From the NCBI GenBank assembly GCA_958407085.1, contig CATYHY010000003.1:1-29391 (forward strand): a stretch of 29,391 bases of DNA, in the 5' to 3' direction. The notes beneath the pieces were generated by a model. That model searched no databases. It was not told the origin of the DNA and worked only from the letters and a program-made list of their open reading frames with translations. Position 1 is the first letter of the stretch; every line of letters begins with the position of its first letter. A program made the position numbers and the translations under genes. Positions 23,971-29,391 of the stretch are shown here, in pieces. The stretch is from an uncultured Collinsella sp. (GTDB lineage: Bacteria; Actinomycetota; Coriobacteriia; Coriobacteriales; Coriobacteriaceae).

Positions 23971-24221
23971 TAGCCTACATTTTCCCATTGGTTACTAACC
24001 CAACCTTGATTAATCTTGGGATTCTTCGTTACCTGAGCCGTACGCATGGCAACATCTTCTGTCATAACATCCATTTTCTTCTTGGATGTATCGACAATAT
24101 CTTGCGCACTACGAAGCAAACGACCTCGAAGTTCATCGTCTGTCGCGATCTTATAGCCAGCAAAGGCACCAGCCGCGACAGTCGTCGCCAATGCAATCGC
24201 AGTTAAAATCCTATTCCTCAT
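23967..24221 (-). CDS. Small YtxH-like single-pass membrane protein
   Basis: An 84-residue protein. A hydrophobic N-terminal helix (about 5-23, TAIALATTVAAGAFAGY) is followed by a charged helical region (RGRLLRSAQDIVDTSKKKM) and a short tail. This layout resembles YtxH/gas-vesicle-like small membrane proteins, but similarity is structural only. ATG at 24221 is chosen because AAGGAGG lies five bases upstream; the frame extends to 24239. Both the start and its Shine-Dalgarno lie in the last codons of parB (11-base overlap), so it should be translationally coupled to parB. Its role beside a chromosome segregation system is unknown. Confidence 0.7.
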   Translation of the reverse strand: MRNRILTAIALATTVAAGAFAGYKIATDDELRGRLLRSAQDIVDTSKKKMDVMTEDVAMRTAQVTKNPKINQGWVSNQWENVGY

Positions 24222-25116
24222 CTTGGCCTCCTTGATCAAACTGAATCATTTCGCCAAGAATACGAGAGAGCTCTTCCTCGTCTTTAAACTCAATCTCAAT
24301 CTTATTCTTTCCACGCGAGCTCTTAACACGCACGTTGGTATTAAAAACCTGACGAAGCACGCGGGCAGCCTTTTTAAAAGACTGAGGCGTTGCAGGCCTC
24401 GGCGTCTTAGGTGTCTCTCCGGCAGAAAACAACGGAGCAAGATTTTCTGTCGCTCTTACGGAAAGGCCCTCTGCAACAACCTTCTCTGCAAGTCGAATTC
24501 GAGCGTCCTCATAGGGAACTGCAAGAATCGCACGTGCATGACCAGCAGTAAGTTTGCCCTCAAAAATCATCTGCTGAACAACTTCAGGGAGATCGAGAAG
24601 GCGCAGCGAGTTTGTAATTGCAGAGCGTGACTTGCTGACTGCCTTCGACAATGTCTCCTGGGTCATACCGCTGGCATCGATAAGCTGGCGATAGCCCTTA
24701 GCCTCTTCGACGGGATTCAGATCAGAACGCTGAAGGTTTTCGATCAGAGCAAGAGCCAGCATCTCTTCATCATTAACATCTTTAATGATGACAGGCAGCT
24801 CCTCAAGACCAGCAAGCTTTGACGCTTGGTAACGACGCTCACCAGCGATGATCTCATAGCCGTTTCCATGCTTGCGAACCAAAAGCGGCTGCAAGACGCC
24901 ATGTTCTTGGATTGATTCGCTCAACTCACGAAGTTCAGTTTCGTTAAAGTGAATTCGCGGCTGATTAGGGTTGGGAACGATATCCTCAATAGGTAGTTTT
25001 GTTTCAGATGCGGCATTCGAAGCCGATGCAGCCGAACCACCGGTCTCATACTCGGCCTCTGAGACCAAAGCATTGAGTCCACGTCCCAATCCGCCACGTT
25101 TCTTTACACTAGGCAC
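24211..25116 (-). CDS. parB: Chromosome partitioning protein ParB
   Basis: ParB loads at parS, spreads as a CTP-dependent sliding clamp, and works with ParA and SMC to segregate the origin. The 301-residue protein has the N-terminal ParA-interacting stretch (KRGGLGRGLNAL), the CTP-binding/ParB nuclease-like core with GERRYQA and ENLQRSDLNPVEEA, a helix-turn-helix parS-reading domain (about 155-215) and a C-terminal dimerisation region, with a low-complexity linker before it. It starts with GTG inside the end of parA (8-base overlap). Four parS or parS-like sites lie in this window. Base composition is lower in GC than in the genes further left. Confidence 0.96.
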   Translation of the reverse strand: MPSVKKRGGLGRGLNALVSEAEYETGGSAASASNAASETKLPIEDIVPNPNQPRIHFNETELRELSESIQEHGVLQPLLVRKHGNGYEIIAGERRYQASKLAGLEELPVIIKDVNDEEMLALALIENLQRSDLNPVEEAKGYRQLIDASGMTQETLSKAVSKSRSAITNSLRLLDLPEVVQQMIFEGKLTAGHARAILAVPYEDARIRLAEKVVAEGLSVRATENLAPLFSAGETPKTPRPATPQSFKKAARVLRQVFNTNVRVKSSRGKNKIEIEFKDEEELSRILGEMIQFDQGGQDEE

Positions 25117-25909
25117 GCTTGATCACCTCTTTTGCAAGGTTCATATATGCTTTTGCACCCTTATTTTGAGGTGCATAGGTAATTACCGGTTCCCCAAAAG
25201 ACGGAGCTTCGGAGATTTTAACCGTACGGGGGATCAACGTCTTAAATGCCTTATCACCAAAGTACGATTGAACCTCCTCAACAACCTGATTCGATAGAGA
25301 AGTACGCGAGTCATACATGGTCATAAGCACACCGTAGGTGTCTAAGCCCTTGTTCAGACGAGATTTGACCATCTTCATTGACTCAAGCAGCTTCGTAACG
25401 CCCTCGAGTGCGTAATACTCGCACTGGATCGGAATCAAAACGCTGTCTGCTGCGGTCAAAGCGTTGATAGTAAGCAGGCCGAGCGAAGGAGGGCAGTCAA
25501 TGAAAATAAAATCGAACTCGTCCTGAATCGGCTCAAGCAAATCTTTGAGACGGGTTTCACGAGCAATTGCGCTTACGAGTTCAATTTCCGCGCCTGCAAG
25601 CTGAATTGTAGCCGGAATTACGAATACCTTTTTGCAATTTGTATCAAGAACAAGCGATTCTGCCGGTACATCATTCAGCAATGCATCATAGATGCAGTGA
25701 TCAAGGTCTTCTTTTTCAATTCCGAATCCACTGGTGCTGTTTCCCTGCGGATCAAAATCAACAATCAGTGTCTTACGACCCTGCTCACCCAGTGCTGCTG
25801 CAAGGTTTACAGCCGTCGTTGACTTACCGACGCCGCCTTTTTGATTGATGATTGCAATGATACGCGTGTCTTTTGCGCTCTTAGAACGCTTAACGTCGCG
25901 AAATCCCAC
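25109..25909 (-). CDS. parA: Chromosome partitioning ATPase ParA (Soj)
   Basis: ParA is the Walker-type ATPase that binds DNA non-specifically and moves ParB-parS complexes. The 266-residue protein has the deviant Walker A KGGVGKST (24-31), DFDPQGNSTSG (Walker A'), and the Walker B IDCPPSLG. The length is typical of chromosomal Soj-type ParA, without the extra N-terminal DNA-binding domain of plasmid type Ia proteins. GTG at 25909 has AGGAGG 4-5 bases upstream. The three perfect parS sites lie just upstream of the start, so ParB bound there may also regulate the gene. Confidence 0.97.
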   Translation of the reverse strand: MGFRDVKRSKSAKDTRIIAIINQKGGVGKSTTAVNLAAALGEQGRKTLIVDFDPQGNSTSGFGIEKEDLDHCIYDALLNDVPAESLVLDTNCKKVFVIPATIQLAGAEIELVSAIARETRLKDLLEPIQDEFDFIFIDCPPSLGLLTINALTAADSVLIPIQCEYYALEGVTKLLESMKMVKSRLNKGLDTYGVLMTMYDSRTSLSNQVVEEVQSYFGDKAFKTLIPRTVKISEAPSFGEPVITYAPQNKGAKAYMNLAKEVIKRA

Positions 25910-25948
25910 GGTCCCTCCTGGTGTGTATTAAAGCTGTCAAACGGAGGA

Positions 25949-25964
25949 TGTTTCACGTGAAACA
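25949..25964. promoter_or_regulatory. parS site 1
   Basis: Perfect TGTTTCACGTGAAACA, palindromic. It lies 39 bases upstream of the parA start codon. Confidence 0.95.
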
Positions 25965-25987
25965 TTCCGAATCGATAGCAACTGCTA

Positions 25988-26003
25988 TGTTTCACGTGAA
26001 ACA
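25988..26003. promoter_or_regulatory. parS site 2
   Basis: Perfect TGTTTCACGTGAAACA, starting exactly 39 bp after site 1. Confidence 0.95.
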
Positions 26004-26026
26004 CTGCAAGCTGTTAGTAACCATTA

Positions 26027-26042
26027 TGTTTCACGTGAAACA
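26027..26042. promoter_or_regulatory. parS site 3
   Basis: Perfect TGTTTCACGTGAAACA, starting exactly 39 bp after site 2. It ends two bases short of the rsmG stop codon. Confidence 0.95.
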
Positions 26043-26043
26043 T

Positions 26044-26781
26044 CTAGGCAAGCGGATTCTTCTTTGCCATGCCATTTGCACGAGGCAATGAAACGGATGC
26101 TGAATGACTCTTCTTAAGAACAATGAACTCCCTGTGACCCAAGCCTTCAGGCAAATCAATTGCGTCATTCAGAAGCAAAGTGAAGCCGCAAATCTTAGCT
26201 GCTGACATGCCGGAAGCAAGCTCCTCATCCGAAGGATTGCCCTTGGTGATAACAAATAGCCCTCCATCCTTCAGGTACGGAGCCGCATACTCAACAAGAA
26301 TCGGTAGAGGGGCCAGTGCGCGGGCGGTTACAACGGAGAACTGCTTCTTATGGCTTCGAGCATATTCTTCAAGACGATCATGAACCGCATGAGCATGTTT
26401 CAATCCAAGAGCATGGACAAAGGAATTAACCGCATCAACCTTCTTGCCAACAGAGTCAATATAAGTAGCTTTACGATGCGTGGTTATGGTTAATGGAATA
26501 CCAGGGAAGCCCGCACCTGTTCCCATATCGAGCAAAGCTCCCTCAGGAGCCTTATTGATATAGGGGAGCAAAACAAGTGAGTCGAGGATATGAAGTACGG
26601 CAGCATCTTCTACGTTAAGAATACGGGTGAGATTGGTTGTCTTATTTGTTTCTAGAACCAAATCCAAATGCTGGATACATTTCCTCAGCTCAATATCAGT
26701 TACGCTCAAGGAATATTCTTTGCAATAGGAAGTTAGGCGACTCAACATCTCGTCAGCCTGCTGATCGGTAAGTACTAACAA
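26044..26781 (-). CDS. rsmG: 16S rRNA (guanine-527-N7) methyltransferase
   Basis: RsmG (GidB) uses SAM to methylate N7 of G527 in 16S rRNA; loss gives low-level streptomycin resistance in many bacteria. The protein has the SAM-binding LLDMGTGAGFPGIPL, the YIDSVGKKVDAVNSF stretch and VTARALAPL, all family hallmarks. The frame is open to 26829, but that TTG lies on the U-tract of the jag terminator and lacks a ribosome binding site. TTG at 26781 has AAGGAG six bases upstream and is the better start (245 residues). No ATG is available at the right place. The gene probably begins the rsmG-parA-parB transcript. Expression may be low given the TTG start. Confidence 0.93.
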   Translation of the reverse strand: MLVLTDQQADEMLSRLTSYCKEYSLSVTDIELRKCIQHLDLVLETNKTTNLTRILNVEDAAVLHILDSLVLLPYINKAPEGALLDMGTGAGFPGIPLTITTHRKATYIDSVGKKVDAVNSFVHALGLKHAHAVHDRLEEYARSHKKQFSVVTARALAPLPILVEYAAPYLKDGGLFVITKGNPSDEELASGMSAAKICGFTLLLNDAIDLPEGLGHREFIVLKKSHSASVSLPRANGMAKKNPLA

Positions 26782-26826
26782 CTGAAGCTCCTTTCTGACA
26801 AAAATCAGCGTATCGAGAACTTTTGA

Positions 26827-26859
26827 CAAAAAAGGGGGACGTGGAAACCACGTCCCCCT
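26827..26859 (-). terminator. Terminator of the rpmH-jag operon
   Basis: AGGGGGACGTGG and CCACGTCCCCCT form a 12-bp stem with a three-base loop, followed on the minus strand by TTTTTTG. It lies 18 bases after the jag stop and separates the rpmH-jag unit from rsmG-parAB. Confidence 0.92.
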
Positions 26860-26877
26860 GGCATAAGCTCGAGTAGA

Positions 26878-27447
26878 TTATCGAGCAACAATCACCACAT
26901 GGCGATCAGGGTCAGAACCCTCAGAATGAGTATCGACTGCATCGTTGCCACGAAGTGCAATGTGAACCAGTCGGCGCTCGTAGGCATTCATGGGCGGAAG
27001 CGAAACACTCTTATGAGTGCGGATGGCACGCTCGGCAGCAGACTGAGCCATGGAGGCGACCTTATCCTGACGGCGACTCTTGTATCCCTCGACGTCCACT
27101 ACAACCGGATACCTAAAGCCAAGCTTGCGGCTCACCAGCAAAGAGAACATAACCTGAAGAGCATCAAGAGTGCGACCATGACGGCCAATGAGAACGGCAA
27201 GGTCGGGAGCCGTTACATCCAAAATCAGCTCACCCTCGTCGCCCTCATACTCATCGATAGGAGAGTTGGCGGCATCGAAGTGCGAAAGGATGGAACGCAG
27301 GATGGAAATCGCAACATCGGCAATGGTGTCGAGCTCCTCATCGGTCAGCTCTTCACCAGCCTTGTAGCGCTGTGCAATCTCGGGATAATCGCCCGCGACC
27401 TGCGGGGCAACCTCCTCAAGCATATCCTCGATGATCTCTTCAGACAT
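26878..27447 (-). CDS. jag: KH/R3H-domain RNA-binding protein Jag (KhpB)
   Basis: Jag/KhpB is a cytoplasmic RNA-binding protein, partner of KhpA in Gram-positive bacteria, affecting cell division and envelope growth. The 189-residue protein has a KH domain with the GRHG (GxxG) loop followed by TLDALQVMFS, then an R3H domain (MNAYERRLVHIALRG). The N-terminal ~85 residues are acidic and do not look like the usual Jag_N domain, so this is a short form. ATG at 27447 has GGAG six bases upstream; the frame continues to a TTG at 27459 without support. Location after yidC is conserved across Gram-positive origins. Confidence 0.93.
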   Translation of the reverse strand: MSEEIIEDMLEEVAPQVAGDYPEIAQRYKAGEELTDEELDTIADVAISILRSILSHFDAANSPIDEYEGDEGELILDVTAPDLAVLIGRHGRTLDALQVMFSLLVSRKLGFRYPVVVDVEGYKSRRQDKVASMAQSAAERAIRTHKSVSLPPMNAYERRLVHIALRGNDAVDTHSEGSDPDRHVVIVAR

Positions 27448-27462
27448 AACGTACTCCAAAAG

Positions 27463-27474
27463 TTAGGTACCTAA
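27463..27474. repeat. 12-bp palindrome TTAGGTACCTAA, copy 2
   Basis: Identical to the copy at 23959-23970. It lies in the 44-bp gap between yidC and jag, upstream of the jag Shine-Dalgarno. Confidence 0.5.
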
Positions 27475-27491
27475 ATAAGATTGATATCCCA

Positions 27492-28262
27492 CTACTTCTT
27501 CTTGTGCGGGCGCGGCTTCTTCTCGCGACGAGTGACCTCAACCTGCAGCGGAGCGTTCTTAAGACGCTCCTCCTCATCGGCCTTCGCCTTGTCGATGACC
27601 TTCTGCGTCACAAAAATCTGCTGGATAACCTGCCAAGCAGACGAGACGTCGTAGTACAGCAGAACACCAACGGGAAGGCTCCAGCCCATCCAAAGCATCA
27701 TGACCGTCATGACAACGGCCATCATACGCATGCTCTGAGCCTGCTGGCCGGTCTGGTTGCGCGACATATAGAGCTGCGGAATCAGGGTCAGGACGGCAAA
27801 CAGGATCAGGCAAACCAGCGCAGGCAGTGCAACCATAAAGCCATCGGCAAAGGAAGCGCTCGGCGTGGTGGTCAGGTCGGGCAGGATGTTGAAGAACGAG
27901 AACGTGCCGTTGTTAAAGTACTGCGGCAGGTTGCGCAGCAATGTAAACAGGGCGAACAGGATAGGCATCTGAATCAGCAGCGGCAGACAGCCAGCCATGG
28001 GGTTGAACTTGTTCTCGCTGTAGAACTTCTGCATCTCCTCGGCCTGACGCTGGGGATCGTCGGCATAGCGCTCCTGGATCTCGAGCATCTTGGGCTGCAG
28101 CACCTGCATGCGAGCCGTCGACTTGGTCGACTTGAGCATAAGCGGCGTCAGCAGCAGACGGATGATGACCACCAGGATGATGATGGACAGGCCCCAGTCG
28201 ACCGCAAAGGTCTGGATGAGCTTGAGCAGCTCGAAAAGGATGTTAACGATCCAATCCCACAT
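27492..28262 (-). CDS. yidC: Membrane protein insertase YidC (Oxa1 family)
   Basis: YidC inserts membrane proteins alone or with SecYEG. The 256-residue protein has a short N-terminal helix, then the conserved core: TM with VVIIRLLLTPL, whose Arg lies in the hydrophilic groove, a cytoplasmic helical hairpin (QPKMLEIQERYADDPQ), TM segments around PLLIQMPILFALF, PALVCLILFAVLTL and RMMAVVMTVMMLWMGWSLPVG, and a Lys/Arg-rich tail ending RPHKKK for ribosome contact. There is no large periplasmic P1 domain, as expected in Gram-positive bacteria. The family lipobox Cys is absent, so it is not an obvious lipoprotein. GGAGG stands about 9 bases before the ATG. Confidence 0.96.
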   Translation of the reverse strand: MWDWIVNILFELLKLIQTFAVDWGLSIIILVVIIRLLLTPLMLKSTKSTARMQVLQPKMLEIQERYADDPQRQAEEMQKFYSENKFNPMAGCLPLLIQMPILFALFTLLRNLPQYFNNGTFSFFNILPDLTTTPSASFADGFMVALPALVCLILFAVLTLIPQLYMSRNQTGQQAQSMRMMAVVMTVMMLWMGWSLPVGVLLYYDVSSAWQVIQQIFVTQKVIDKAKADEEERLKNAPLQVEVTRREKKPRPHKKK

Positions 28263-28291
28263 GTAAGTTTTCCTCCGATAGCGAGTGCCCG

Positions 28292-28516
28292 CTAGGGCAC
28301 AGGGTCATAACCGCCGACGTGCAGGGGATTGCAACGAGCGATGCGCCTCACGGCAAGCCAGCAGCCTCTCAAAACACCGTGCTTCTCAATCGCCTGGATG
28401 GCGTATTGCGAGCACGTTGGGTAATAAATGCAGGCGTCAGGCAATAAGGGCGAAATAACCTGTTGATATATGCGAATAGGAGCGATGGCAACACGTCGCA
28501 AAACGTGATTGCTCAT
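28292..28516 (-). CDS. yidD: Membrane protein insertion efficiency factor YidD
   Basis: A 74-residue member of the YidD family, which aids membrane protein insertion by YidC. The conserved IRIYQQVISPLLPDACIYYPTCSQYAIQAI core with its Cys residues is complete, followed by RCNPLHVGGYDPVP, the family's C-terminal signature. The ATG overlaps the rnpA stop (ATGA, 4 bases), and GGGGAGGAG in the end of rnpA supplies the ribosome binding site. Gene order rpmH-rnpA-yidD-yidC is the standard origin arrangement. Confidence 0.95.
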   Translation of the reverse strand: MSNHVLRRVAIAPIRIYQQVISPLLPDACIYYPTCSQYAIQAIEKHGVLRGCWLAVRRIARCNPLHVGGYDPVP

Positions 28517-28851
28517 CGCTCCTCCCCGGCAACGCCGGCGCGCTTCATAAGCGAACGCAACGCCTTGTCCATCTCCTGCGGCGAGGAAACCCTCGTCTTG
28601 GGAGTTGCAAACAAGATGATGTCATAACCCGCAACGGGAAATCCGCAGCTGCGGGCGGCCTCGCGCATCACACGCTTAGATCGGTTGCGCACGACGGCAC
28701 AACCGAGTCGCTTAGCACCAACGAAGGCGACCCTTCCGGAGTCGCCTTCGCCAACCGATTCACATATGGTCATTCGAATCAGAGGGTGATTGAAACGACG
28801 CCCCTGACTGAACACATGCTCGAAATCTTGCCGAGACTTAATAGTCTTCAT
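28513..28851 (-). CDS. rnpA: Ribonuclease P protein component
   Basis: RnpA is the protein subunit that helps the RNase P RNA cut 5' leaders from pre-tRNAs. The 112-residue basic protein has the N-terminal FSQGRRFNHP stretch, the RNR motif (RNRSKRVMREA) and a typical length. It lies 20 bases after rpmH, in the same operon, and no strong Shine-Dalgarno precedes its ATG, which suggests low or coupled translation compared with the abundant L34 protein. Its TGA overlaps the yidD start. Confidence 0.96.
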   Translation of the reverse strand: MKTIKSRQDFEHVFSQGRRFNHPLIRMTICESVGEGDSGRVAFVGAKRLGCAVVRNRSKRVMREAARSCGFPVAGYDIILFATPKTRVSSPQEMDKALRSLMKRAGVAGEER

Positions 28852-28871
28852 GCGAGATGTGTGTATCGCTG

Positions 28872-29006
28872 CTAGACAGTGAGACGCTTGCGGCCCTTGG
28901 CGCGACGACGGGCGAGCACGGCACGACCACCCTTAGTGGCCATACGGGCACGGAAGCCATGGGTCTTGGCACGCTTACGCTTATTAGGCTGATACGTACG
29001 CTTCAT
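28872..29006 (-). CDS. rpmH: 50S ribosomal protein L34
   Basis: A 44-residue, very basic protein beginning MKRTYQPNKRKRAKTHGFR and ending RRRAKGRKRLTV, a complete L34 of the large ribosomal subunit. The frame continues upstream to 29066, but ATG at 29006 gives the standard L34 N-terminus and has AGGAGG eight bases before it. First gene of the rpmH-rnpA-yidD-yidC-jag unit, with a strong promoter about 70 bases upstream. Confidence 0.97.
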   Translation of the reverse strand: MKRTYQPNKRKRAKTHGFRARMATKGGRAVLARRRAKGRKRLTV

Positions 29007-29078
29007 CTTAAGTTCCTCCTGCTGCATTTCGAGTGTCCGCGGGGACGCGGACGCAGATATAGACACGTGAGCTTGAAG

Positions 29079-29108
29079 ATTGTAGGGAAATCAATGTTCA
29101 AATGTCAA
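29079..29108 (-). promoter_or_regulatory. Sigma-70-type promoter of the rpmH operon
   Basis: On the minus strand TTGACA (29103-29108) and TACAAT (29079-29084) are 18 bases apart. The predicted start near 29072 gives a leader of about 65 bases before the rpmH ATG. It faces away from dnaA. Confidence 0.8.
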
Positions 29109-29351
29109 GAAATCAAAGGTAAAAGGTTGCGCAGTTCACACGGTTCCCCCATAAGCCAAGCTCGATTTAGCGGTGCATGGCAACTTTTCATGATATTTCA
29201 TCGAGTTTTCAACAGGTCATGTTGGCAATGTTGAGAACTTTTCGTCCGTTTTCCAAAGTTTTCAACAGGTTTTGAAAGTTTGTCGAAAGATGAGAAACAT
29301 TGCACGGTGAGCTACTATTTGTTCGAAACCTTTTGGAAGATTGCGAGCGGC
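29109..29351. other. Candidate part of oriC: DnaA-box-like cluster upstream of dnaA
   Basis: No gene. Four 9-mers resembling a diverged DnaA box fall within 62 bases: TTTTCAACA at 29206-29214 and 29259-29267 (plus strand), TTGCCAACA at 29220-29228 and TTCTCAACA at 29229-29237 (minus strand). None is a perfect TTATCCACA. The two TTTTCAACA copies are both followed by GGT, and AT-rich DNA (TTTTCATGATATTTCA) lies just to the left. The gene context (rpmH/dnaA) is where bacterial origins usually lie; other boxes may lie past dnaA, outside the window. The dnaA promoter is expected here, though no clear one was found. Confidence 0.65.
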
Positions 29352-29391
29352 ATGTCTGACGACTTTTACACCATGGTCGATTCCGGAGACC
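29352..29391 (+). CDS. dnaA: Chromosomal replication initiator DnaA (5' end only)
   Basis: Only 13 codons are present (MSDDFYTMVDSGD), cut by the window edge, so the call rests mainly on position: the first divergent gene after rpmH at the origin, preceded by DnaA-box-like repeats. ATG at 29352 has GAGCGG just upstream, a modest ribosome binding site. DnaA opens oriC and represses its own gene in many bacteria, which the upstream boxes would allow. Confidence 0.75.
   Translation, partial: MSDDFYTMVDSGD

Noticed and set aside
25935..25940. TTGACA as a -35 box for parA
   Set aside because: The position 17 bases downstream falls in the Shine-Dalgarno region (AGGAGG) and holds no -10 box.

Overview
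The window looks like the replication-origin region of a high-GC Gram-positive anaerobe of the Coriobacteriia, most like Collinsella. The evidence is the gene order at the right end (jag-yidC-yidD-rnpA-rpmH, then dnaA on the other strand), actinobacterial traits (tandem PafB/PafC-like WYL regulators, the parS sequence TGTTTCACGTGAAACA) and a sortase-anchored surface protein. The species assignment is inference; no 16S rRNA gene is present.

Left part (1-9442): a tRNA-Lys(TTT), an M29 aminopeptidase, purC with an abutting two-helix membrane protein gene, an OmpR-type two-component system, a TSCPD-domain protein coupled to a Tat/lipoprotein, purB, a 550-bp non-coding tract of degenerate repeats, and tRNA-Gly(CCC). 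Almost all of it is on the minus strand, co-directional with replication leaving the origin near 29.2 kb. The non-coding tract carries three ~130-bp repeats, two of which contain the 3' end of the adjacent tRNA-Gly.

Middle part (9740-23845): a 1143-residue LPXTG surface adhesin with an N-terminal thioester domain and about six CnaB domains; a membrane protein with an M28 peptidase fold that is split by a ~670-residue acidic insert and has lost several metal-site residues, followed by a small single-helix protein; a translationally coupled pair of PafB/PafC-like regulators; a convergent DEDDh exonuclease-DinG helicase fusion coupled to ddl; and divergent rlmN.

Right part (23846-29391): the chromosome segregation and origin block. 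The parA-parB-YtxH-like genes overlap one another and follow rsmG. Between rsmG and parA lie three perfect parS sites whose starts are exactly 39 bp apart. The rpmH-rnpA-yidD-yidC-jag unit has a strong promoter facing away from dnaA and ends in a strong terminator. The rpmH-dnaA gap holds a cluster of non-canonical DnaA-box-like 9-mers, and only the first 13 codons of dnaA are in the window.

The most unusual items are the degenerate M28-like membrane protein with four repeated Thr/Ser-Phe-acidic motifs, the tRNA-derived repeats beside tRNA-Gly, the regular parS array, and the exonuclease-helicase/WYL-regulator neighbourhood. No CRISPR array, insertion sequence or complete mobile element was seen.
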